A stretch of 64,000 bases of DNA from contig WPIO01000056.1 of the NCBI GenBank assembly GCA_009760855.2, positions 467,501 through 531,500 on the forward strand. The letters are read 5' to 3'. Shown here one piece after another: positions 55,714 to 64,000 of this stretch. The notes beneath the pieces were generated by a model that was not told where the DNA came from, ran no database searches, and saw nothing but the letters and a program-made list of their open reading frames with translations. How positions within the stretch are numbered: the first letter of the stretch is position 1; each line of letters starts with the position of its first letter. A program made the position numbers and the translations under genes. This stretch comes from Cristatella mucedo. Its lineage: Eukaryota > Bryozoa > Phylactolaemata > Cristatellidae.

Positions 55714-56406
55714 ATGGAAATTTATTGTATGAAGTGTATAAAACCAACTGATTCAATTCATAAAGAATATGTTGAGGTAGATAGCACTAATGGATTACGA
55801 GGAATGGGAAAAGGTGTTTGTACTATTTGTGGAAGCAAAAAGTCAAAGTTTGCTAAACTAAGAAGAGGATCAACAGGAGAAGGTGTTCCATCACGTGGTC
55901 AAGAACTTGGAACGGGTGTTCTGTCACGTGGTAAAATACTTGGAACAGGAGTAGGAAACAAGCAACAAATATTTGCTGAACTGAAAAAGACTATTGACAA
56001 ACTAAAAATAAAAAGTAAAATTAGCACCACTAACAGATCTAGAATAAATAATTATGTAAAAGAATTAGATATAAAAAACTTTAGAGGTGTCTTTGCAAGA
56101 AATGAACTAACAAAACCACTAGAAATGAATGTTTTATTTGTAATACAGGAAAATCAGATTTAGCAAAATATCATTTGGTAGCACTTAAAAAACAAGGTAA
56201 AAATGCTTTTACTTTGATTCATTTGGTGCACCACCAATGCCAGAAGTAATAAATTATCTTGGTGATATACCAAGCTTTTAAACATTTAAACTACAAGAAT
56301 ACGATCAAACAGATTGTGGGAAAATGTGTCTAATCTTCTTATAACTAATGCAAGAAACAGATTTTGGAACGACAATGCAGTTATTAATTTAAATAGAAAT
56401 GGATAA
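55714..56406 (+). pseudogene. PRO: Zinc-ribbon-repeat-adenain-like maturation protease
   Basis: About 231 codons from ATG 55714 (TATAG two bases upstream). Residues 1-45: zinc ribbon with CMKC and CTIC pairs (DUF5679-like). Residues ~50-85: repeats of G-x-x-S-R-G-x-x-L-G-T-G. Residues ~100-230: adenain-like cysteine protease with NFRGVFARNEL, a His in KYHLVAL, DSFGAPP, and Q-x-Y-D-Q-T-D-C-G-K-M-C carrying the Gln and nucleophile Cys. It would mature capsid proteins. Frameshifts near 56120 and 56210, a TAA near 56278 and a frameshift near 56340 break it. It overlaps the next ORF by 8 nt. Confidence 0.8.
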
Positions 56407-56881
56407 TAAAAAATGTGTTTTGCTTGAAAATTCTTTGGTTGTCATTCCAAAAGGAAAATCAGCTCATGTTCACATTGAAGAAAAAATTAGTAAAGATTAT
56501 AAACTATAATTTAATGCATGGATATATATCACTGAAGATATGAGACCTACACTTGAAGATATTTCAGCAAGAGCAAGTATGAAATTTTAATTCAGTGGTT
56601 ATAATCTATCTTAACGATCAACTATTGGAGTAAGAATTGATTTTGGTAGTAAACCAAGTATATTCTTTGATCAAAAGAACAAACAACTAAAATTCAATAG
56701 TATTGCTGATGTAATTCAAAAACTTGGTAATGACTTTGCTATTACTGGTATTCTTGATGGAAGTTATATAACTAAAGATATTTATAGTTCTGAAGATGGA
56801 CTTAATATTAGATTAAAATTGGATCAAGTTAAAGTTTATAATATTTTTAAACGAAGTGAATTTAATACAGTTAACTATTAG
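56399..56881 (+). pseudogene. 160-codon accessory protein, unknown
   Basis: One reading frame is maintained for 161 codons from ATG 56399 (AATAGAA upstream) to TAG 56881, interrupted only by three in-frame TAA codons. Begins MDNKKCVLLENSLVVIPKGK; the C-terminal half alternates hydrophobic and polar residues (beta-rich). Not present in Polinton 1 because of the deletion. No family recognised. Confidence 0.5.
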
Positions 56882-56954
56882 GCATAAAAACAAAAATAGA
56901 TAAAGCAATAAACAAAAACAGAAATTAGGTTAGTTAAATTTTTTATATCTTTTT

Positions 56955-57245
56955 TCAAGTGATATCTAACATTCTATCAACGATACCACAAGCATAACTT
57001 TTAATCTTATTTAGACTTGCAGGATCAGTTACTTTATCTTTTAGAAAATCAGTTGCGAATGAATCATTCAACATACCACCAAATCTAAGTCCTAACTTAG
57101 CTTTTGCCATTATTACAGCTGCAACAGTTTTAGCATCTTCACGAACATAAGCAGGTTGTCTTTGGTCTAATGCAATTCTAGCAGCCGATTCAGCTAAAAC
57201 AATATCTGATAAATTTCGAATCTCAGTTCGTTTAGGCTCTGACAT
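56955..57245 (-). CDS. 96-aa helical accessory protein, unknown
   Basis: Uninterrupted short ORF starting MSEPKRTEIRNLSDIVLAES, predicted mostly helical with small residues (AAVIMAKAKLGLRFGG). No TATAG motif is seen upstream. No family recognised; its integrity amid decayed neighbours makes a real gene plausible. Confidence 0.5.
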   Translation of the reverse strand: MSEPKRTEIRNLSDIVLAESAARIALDQRQPAYVREDAKTVAAVIMAKAKLGLRFGGMLNDSFATDFLKDKVTDPASLNKIKSYACGIVDRMLDIT

Positions 57246-57266
57246 AGAACTTGTCTCAGTATAATC

Positions 57267-58253
57267 ATGGTCATGAATAAGTACACGCTTATCAAGATCA
57301 TTGACCCCTTCATAAGGAAATAATCTATATATTTCTAATCGTTTTGGTCGAACTAATTTTATTAGATACTTTGGAGATTTAACTGTAAATAATTTAGTTA
57401 ATGTTGGTAGTACAACACAAAGATTTAGTTATTTTTCTAATAATAGTTTAGTTTTATCTAAATTATAAGATTTTAACATATAAACCAAACTACTTTAAAG
57501 CAATAATAAACCTTCAACAGTATAATGAAAGAACTACTGTTGGTGCTTATCAAACTTATGGCAATGATTTATTTAATTACTCAGTTGGAGATAAAACTAC
57601 TAGTTTACATAAAAGATATCCACATTTGCATGCTGACCCTGTGCATGTCACCCCTAACCATATTATTCATCTCGTTTGTTTTTTCAAGCATGATTTTACT
57701 TACCATTCAATTGCATTTCACTTTACAGCAAATGTAAAGCGCCTAGAGAGAGATTGAGTTCTCTGAGGGCGCTTTATCAAGTGAATTATTATTATTATTA
57801 TTATATCATGGATCTAATTATTATGATTATTTTGATGTAAATCATGTCAAATCAACCATTTACTAAGGTACCAAATATAAAGTAAAGAGAAATCTTTTAA
57901 TTCACAGTATAAAACAAAAATTTCTATTTACTGATTCATATTATTTTTATAAAAAAAGTTTAAGTTTTTATTCGATATAAAATGGAAATATAGTTTTTGA
58001 TACTATCGAAAATGTTAACATGCTTAAACTTAATGATGGAATGACATACATACATATTACATTTTCCTATCCTGTTATAGTCTCTACTGACATTCTTCCT
58101 GTATCATCTCTTAAAAAAGTAATAAACCCAAATTCTTTAGATACAATTGAAATCGAATTTCTGACAAATGTTTTCTATTCTCCATCAACATCAATATATC
58201 TTACAAATGATAAAGCGGGTAATCCTCCTGTTCATAATGAACCTTTAGTTTAG
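57267..58253 (+). pseudogene. Beta-rich accessory protein, interrupted by L2 fragment
   Basis: Plus-strand coding remnants (MNKYTLIKIIDPF at 57273; NRFGRTNFIRYFGDL at about 57338; YNERTTVGAYQTYGND at about 57524; then 57806-58253 ending NKDKAG-like NDKAGNPPVHNEPLV) appear to belong to one gene broken by frameshifts, stops and the L2 insertion. Strand-rich with many Asn, Tyr and Thr. Function unknown; oriented opposite to the polymerase. Confidence 0.4.
57619..57805 (+). mobile_element. L2-like 3' fragment
   Basis: Starts 'ccacatttgcatgctgaccc', carries the stem-loop at 57738-57777 and ends in (ATT)n; flanked by 'gatat' and 'atatc' with a shared atat as possible target duplication. Confidence 0.85.
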
Positions 58254-58264
58254 ATTTTTTCAAT

Positions 58265-58640
58265 TCATAGTCTCTTTAATCAATTCTTTAGGTAGTTCAC
58301 AACTCTTTCCTGCATCTATTTCTTTCTTTATTTGTTTAGTTAGTTCTATTTTTTAGAGTATGCTTCAGACTTCATACTATTTATTGTTTCTATTTTAAGT
58401 CTTTTAGAAACTCTTCAAAGATTAAACCAACTCTAGCTTTGGTAAATATGCATGCTATTTCTAGTTCAGAATGACTAATACTTAGTGCTTTTTATTCGAG
58501 TACTAGTTTTACAGCATCTAACAAAGTTGATCTGATTCTTCAATTCTACCCATTGGATAAGAACAAATCTTAAAGTTTTAATATTGTTGACCTTTTACTT
58601 CATTAAGACAGTCTTTACCTCTTTTTTTCAACTAAAATCA
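58265..58640 (-). pseudogene. Decayed helical ORF
   Basis: Minus-strand coding-like remnants (TLLDAVKLVLE, ISHSELEIACIFTKARVGLI) broken by several stops. Lys/Glu-rich and helical; perhaps related to the small helical proteins at 59386-59938. Weak. Confidence 0.3.
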
Positions 58641-58682
58641 TTCTCTATAATTTTGTTTTTATTTGGTTTTAATTTAAATTAA

Positions 58683-59338
58683 TTACAGAGCAGTTGAAGG
58701 ATCAGGTTGTTGTGCTACTAGTGCTGCTGCAGTTGCTTTTTGTCTTGCACAAGTTCCATCACTTAGATCATGTAGAACTGCATAACATTCATCTTTAACA
58801 ATTCCAGAGATATCAGGTCTAACTCCTGATACTCCTGATATAACAGTAGAAAGTGTCGGAAGTTGTGATGCAATCCACGTTGTGTATCCAGAGATTTCAC
58901 CAGGTGTATCTAGAAGTGCATCAACTTCTGATCTAACTGTTGTTTCTAGATTTGCTGTTACATCTGATAATCCTGCAGTCACCCCTAACCATATTATTCA
59001 TTTCGTTTGTTTTTCAAGCATGATTTTCCTTACATTCAATTGCATTTCACTTTACAGCAAATGTAAAGCGCCTAGTGAGAGATTAAGTTCTCTGAGGGCG
59101 CTTTATCAAGTGAATTATTATTATTATTATTATTAGTGATTATCTTTTGAGCTTCCATATCACATTCATCTAGATAGAATTTTTTAACTGATGCGTCAGT
59201 CATAAATGAAGTATCAGAATCAAGTGCTTGTTGACCATAAGATGTCATTCTTGATTTAGCAATATAATCAATGTAAGCTTTTAGTTCAGTAGTGCTCGTT
59301 GCAAGAGTTGGATCACTAACATCAGAAGTTGAAGCCAT
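58683..59338 (-). pseudogene. Accessory protein interrupted by L2 fragment
   Basis: Starts at ATG 59338 (TATAG four bases upstream) with MASTSDVSDPTLATSTTELK and continues to about 59136; resumes at 58979 with LSDVTANLETTVRSEVDALL and ends at 58683. The L2 fragment splits it. About 165 codons, acidic and helical, Ser/Thr-rich. Function unknown. Confidence 0.55.
58980..59135 (+). mobile_element. L2-like 3' fragment
   Basis: Begins 'acccctaaccatattattca', carries the stem-loop (about 59065-59104) and ends in (ATT)n. Interrupts the gene above. Confidence 0.85.
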
Positions 59339-59385
59339 TTTCCTATAGTAATTATAAAAAAAATACATGCTCGCAAATTAACTAC

Positions 59386-59648
59386 CTATATATAAGTCAA
59401 GATCCTCATGCTAGTTAGTATAAGTGCATTAGACTCTATAGATAATAGTATATTTTCATTTTCTATTATTTTATCGCATGAGTCATAAATATCTATCAGA
59501 CACATAATAATTGAATCATCTAAATCTGGTATAAACTTGTAAAGAGAATTTTTAAGAACATCTTTACTAACACATTTGAATTTGATAATACAACTTTCTT
59601 CTGCTATCTTTCTAGCTTTTTACAACTAAGAATTCTATTAAGTTCCAT
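59386..59648 (-). pseudogene. Small helical protein, paralogue 2
   Basis: Begins MELNRILSCKK, then a frameshift, then KFIPDLDDSIIMCLIDIYDSCDK. Shares the pattern K-x-I-P-D-L-x-x-S-x-I-x-x-L-I-D-I-Y-D-[ST]-C-D-K with the upstream gene, so the two are tandem duplicates. Function unknown. Confidence 0.5.
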
Positions 59649-59660
59649 TACTGTGTATAA

Positions 59661-59938
59661 TTATAAAATTTTCTCACCTGGTTTTGTTTTTAGGGTTTCA
59701 GATTTTTTAATTGCTTCTTCTAGCATTTCATTTATCTTGCTACGACATTCCATTAGTTTATCACATGTATCATAGATATCTATAAGAACGTTAATAAATG
59801 AGGTACCTAAATCAGGAATAAGCTTGACAAATGAGTGTTTAACTATTCGTTGATCTTCAGCTTTAAGTTTTTTTAAACATATTTTTATGGCCATTTCTCT
59901 AGATTGTTCACAACTTGGAATATTCTTGGAATATCCAT
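59661..59938 (-). pseudogene. Small helical protein, paralogue 1
   Basis: ATG 59938 with TATATAG three bases upstream; a one-base frameshift occurs near 59895, after which 77 codons stay open (KLIPDLGTSFINVLIDIYDT). Twelve bp separate it from paralogue 2. Confidence 0.5.
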
Positions 59939-59969
59939 TTTCTATATAAGTAAAACAATTTTTTTTAAT

Positions 59970-60158
59970 TTAATCACTATCTTCAAGATTTATATCACCT
60001 TCTTTCTCTTCTGATTCACATTCAGAATCACAATATGAAAAGTCTGATTCAGATTCAGATTCAGGAACATAATAAGGATCTTCAGAAAGAGTATCAGATG
60101 CTGATTCTGAAAGAGAAATATCGATCGAATCTTCAACTTCAAAAACTTCTGGATCCAT
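59970..60158 (-). CDS. 62-aa acidic Ser/Asp/Glu-rich protein
   Basis: ATG 60158 with TATAG two bases upstream. Strongly acidic and serine-rich (SESESDFSYCDSECESEEKE), resembling an activation domain or chaperone-like acidic tail, but no family can be named. The frame is also open upstream for about 35 codons. Confidence 0.45.
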   Translation of the reverse strand: MDPEVFEVEDSIDISLSESASDTLSEDPYYVPESESESDFSYCDSECESEEKEGDINLEDSD

Positions 60159-60161
60159 CTC

Positions 60162-60333
60162 TATAATAGTAAAAATATTTTGTTTATATATATTTAATTT
60201 CTCTGCTGATTTAAACAGTTCTATTTCTTCTAGGATATCAACGTATTTTTTATGTTTCTATTTTCTCTTTATCAGCAAATCTTACTTTCTTTATAGGTAT
60301 TTGCTTGGTTTTTTCGCTTTTTCTCTTTGGCAT
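60162..60333 (-). pseudogene. Small basic ORF
   Basis: ATG 60333 abuts TATATAG. Encodes MPKRKSEKTKQIPIKKVRFA, highly basic and nuclear-localisation-like, then a stop after 27 codons; a frame change would continue it (KYVDILEEIELFKSAEK) into the acidic ORF region. May be the basic N-terminus of one protein with the acidic ORF, or a separate gene. Confidence 0.4.
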
Positions 60334-60344
60334 CTATATAATAA

Positions 60345-63300
60345 TTAACCAATATTCCATTTATCACAATGACCTGGATTAGTTCCTTCACTCAAAGCTT
60401 TGGCAATTTTGTAATGACCATAAGCGTAACTACAAATTCCACAGTCTAGCCAGTATCGTTTTGACTCAAATGCAGGTAGTTCTCTTTTTTTTAATTTCCT
60501 AGTAATAATATGGTGTTTACTTTGTGTCATACGATAGAAATCTCTATCAAGTGTTTCTCTGAACTCTTTGGTATTATAACCATTTATAAATATATCATTT
60601 GCTTTAGATAAAAAATCTGAATATTCTTTATGTGTTAGTTTTGAGTGTTCAATTACTGATTTTGGAACTCCTTTCGCTTTCATAATTGGATTTACACAAT
60701 TAACTGAATATATTTTTGGTCTCAAAGCAATTAATTCATTAATTTGTTCTCCTTTCATCTCATCCTTGAGTTTTCCAAACTCATCTTTATGAAACCAATC
60801 TTTAAAATCAGATAGTTCCGCATCAAAGTTTTCGCTTCTTATGCTACAAACTAATGAATCAGTATCTGTGTATAAAAAATGTATCCTATCATTAAACTTA
60901 CTTTTTAATACATCATAATAAAATCTTTGCATATGTAATTTTGATAAGTCAAGAATGGCAACACCTATGAACATTGGTTTGTTTAAAATTGTAGTTCTTT
61001 TAACATGTTCAAAGCCAACTAAAGTTGTATCAAAGCATCTAATTTCTTTTAGCCTTGGATCTCTCATTAACTTGTTATACAGAGAATCCTTCTTTTCAGT
61101 TCCTGTGTTTACTATTCTAACACACACATGTTCTGTTTTCAACTTTTTCACAAGTTTTTCCAAAAATCTGACACATACATCCTTTGTATAGATTTCTTTT
61201 AAACTCATCTTGTTTACGATCAAATTCAATCTTTTTCTCTGCACACGTATCAATAAATGGTTTTGCCTGACGTTCTTGGTTAAACTTGTAAGCTTTATGT
61301 ATTTTATTGGTATCAGTCCTCTACTAACAACAAATTGAAAGTATCTATAATGAGTTAGGATAATTAGTTTTCTTAGAGAAATCACAAATCAATTTTGGAA
61401 CATCACTTCATCCTGTTGAAAATCTTAGTTGATAGTTTGAACACTCATAACTGTCAACAATTCTACTTTCAGGACAAAGAGGACAATCGTTGTGTAAATC
61501 CTGTAATTTCTTTGGATATTCCAAATCAGCTAAAGCAAAAATAACTGTATCACCATCTGCATGTAATGACATCATTTTTTTAAAGTTGCCACTTACTTAA
61601 ATCGCCTTCAATAGGTTCTGTAATAGGGAAGTGCCACATCATAACTGTTGGGTATAAACTTGTTGCATCATAGTATCCAAGACGATTAATTTTTTTCCTT
61701 TGTTGTTAGCAGTACAAATTCTTTGACTTACTTGGCAAATACCTCCTCTGATTGATTTCTTAAATTTTTGATACAGTTGTAAATCACCCTCTCTTTTACC
61801 TAGTAAGTTTATAGTACATGAAGTGTAAAACAAAGCACAAGACCAAGCATAATGTGGTGCAGATAGATAACAAACAGGATCTAATTTAAATAATTCAATG
61901 CAACTGTTTCTATATGATTCAAAACAATCTGCATGAAGTGTAACATCTAATTTTAAATAAACATCGTGGTAATCACCTAAATTTTTCATATTCATTACTT
62001 TAAAAACATTTAGTGCATGATCGTAATCTTCACTACTAAAACTTTTATCAAAACTAAGTTTACTATTGAATGCTTTAATATTTTGAATGTTATTTTCATT
62101 GAGTCTATCAAACAAATTCATGTATTCATATGGATAAACCCCCTTCCTTGATAGCATATCTAGTAACTCATTAGGTTTGATATTTGGATAAAGTTTTTTA
62201 CAGATACTCATTGTAATATCAAAATTAGAGTTATCTTTCTTTAATGAAGTAACAATATCACACAATTTATTACTCATAGAATTATAAGAATCTTTTAACT
62301 CAAAATCATTAAATGACATTTACATATAACTTTCCATGTTATGTGAAACAGCTTTACAGTTAATACTATATGATGACATTCCTTTTACAATCAAATGATA
62401 ATCATAACCTTTGTTATTATTAATAAAGATAGGTAGTGTCTACTATTTAATACGAAATCTAACTAATGAAATGCAAAGTGTATGAGCTGCTCCTCTAAAT
62501 TTACCTGTAAAATGACAGTGATCTCTAACTTTTTTTATTCCACGTTCACTATCCAATCCTTTTTTACAAACCCAGCATGTTGTAGAACTCCTAAAGTCTT
62601 CAGTAGCATCGTCATCAATATCAATAGGTAGCTCTTTGAATTCAGATAAATTCTTTCTTAACTTACTAGATTAATTTATTCCAAATTCTAAAAGTAGCTC
62701 AACACAATTTGTACCTCTAGAAATAAACTCGTTAATAACTTTTCCATTATAATCAACAACAATTGCACAGGAACCACAAGGAACTTGTAGTAAGTTTGGA
62801 CATGAATCACTACACTTACCTGTAGTTAACTTACTGTAACAATATTGTGGATTAACATTGTTTGATAACATACTTTCATAATAAATATCACATGTCTTTA
62901 CACACAAACTCTCAAAATCTGCATAACAAGTATAGGATGCCTTAATAAGTTTAGCATGATCACTGAATTTCAAAAGTGTTGTATCTTTTATTTTACCTGT
63001 TTTCTTATTTTATTGAAGGCCTGGCATTTTTTAATGTAGAATAGGTAGAATTAACAACATTACACATAAGTAAATGATTTTCTAAATCTGTAGAACTGAA
63101 GACTCTGTCTATGCACCTATGACAATAAAATAATCATCTTCCCTTATTAGGTGTTCTACAAAGACTACTAAAAGATTGTATCAATACATATTGACTTTTC
63201 AAGTTTATCTATTAATAATAAATTAATAAGTCTATTTGGAATTTCCAATCTTCTTGCTATTTTAAGAGGACAAATACCAGATTTACTACTATATTCATAA

Positions 63301-63760
63301 GCATTTATACTAAAATTAAACAGTTTACCTAATTTTTTAGTATCAATTAATTTGAGAGGCCATTATATTTATTATAGTTGTTCATTATGGGATGAAAAAT
63401 CATTTTTTAATATTTTTAACAAGTTAATATAGCCTCCAGGATTATTAGATACAGGTTTTAGAAATCTTAATATACACCACACAGCACAACAGTTATCTTT
63501 ATTTTTTACATTGATACAGCAACCTTTCTTCGCTAAAGTAGATAGTAATTCTAAATAGGAAGAACCCATTCTAATAATATATTCACTAATGTTGATTTCA
63601 AGACCTTTTACTCCAACTAATCTCCAACCAGATCTTGGATTTGAATCAATAAGTTTATCTATTGATTCTTTCAGTGATTTTAGTTGATTTAAAATAACAC
63701 TAGTGTAATCTGTTCTTTTAACAACTGCAACTAATTTGGAACTAGTAATTATATTATAAC
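60345..63760 (-). pseudogene. POLB: Protein-primed family-B DNA polymerase, decayed but near full length
   Basis: Ordered minus-strand pieces cover the whole protein. N-terminal GWRLVGVKGLEINISEY is near 63620; CCAVWCILRFLKPV near 63470; Exo I CYADFESL near 62930; the zinc-finger-like CWVCKKG...DHCHF near 62575-62510; Exo III YHDVYLKLDV near 61970; the linker LEYPKKLQDLHND near 61520; motif-B-like FGKT near 61155; and motif C YTDTDSLV near 60860. The stop is at 60345. Frameshifts and stops at about 63370, 62670, 62320, 61640, 61390 and 61200 inactivate it. The C-terminal 346 codons are open. Confidence 0.88.
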
Positions 63761-63769
63761 TATGAGTAT

Positions 63770-64000
<231 letters not shown>

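Overview
The window looks like nuclear DNA of an invertebrate animal (phylum not determinable from the sequence). The evidence is an abundance of CR1/L2-type non-LTR retrotransposons, a decayed hAT transposon, tRNA-derived SINEs, very long (CT)n and (CA)n microsatellites, and an exon-like piece of a host eIF2-alpha gene with splice-site dinucleotides. Host DNA is GC-rich to mixed. Two long AT-rich blocks (about 29.76-43.59 kb and 46.90-63.77 kb) are integrated Polinton/Maverick (adintovirus-like) DNA elements, the most informative content of the window.

Layout. 0-3.3 kb: tandem head-to-tail L2-like elements, each ending in (ATT)n. 3.3-6.7 kb: no gene seen, (GA)n. 6.72-9.05 kb: hAT element with recognisable ends, a degenerate 8-bp target duplication and a decayed transposase. 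9.05-13.1 kb: nothing recognisable. 13.1-29.0 kb: L2 fragments on both strands, SINEs, microsatellites, a 27-bp minisatellite and two families of unclassified GC-rich dispersed repeats. 29.06-29.73 kb: a possible host exon encoding a membrane-anchored N-terminus, directly beside Polinton 1.

Polinton 1 (plus orientation) has both terminal inverted repeats (about 335 bp; the outer 192 bp is itself palindromic) and a candidate target duplication. Gene order: 153-aa ORF, family-B DNA polymerase (truncated), zinc-ribbon/protease (opposite strand, truncated), packaging ATPase, coiled-coil protein, two paralogous penton-like proteins, pVI-like protein, major capsid protein, YqaJ-like nuclease, fibre-like protein, small zinc-ribbon protein (opposite strand), integrase, two-helix membrane protein and a 293-codon gene (both opposite strand). 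Major capsid, pVI-like, fibre, integrase and the 153-aa ORF are uninterrupted; most others carry one or two nonsense codons. A deletion fuses the polymerase to the protease gene.

Polinton 2 (minus orientation) is a diverged relative with the same gene order and more decay. It keeps the polymerase C-terminus, an accessory block of about seven small genes and the adenain-like protease that Polinton 1 has lost, but it lacks its integrase end. Its capsid gene is broken by two insertions: a SINE+L2 composite, and an insert carrying an eIF2-alpha exon plus a non-LTR fragment.

Together the genes describe a virus-like self-synthesising transposon: protein-primed polymerase and integrase for replication and insertion; capsid, penton, protease, ATPase and fibre for a particle. 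Nearly every gene start in both elements is preceded within 0-7 nt by TATAG or TATATAG, a candidate element-specific promoter or initiator. Both elements look inactive as they stand.
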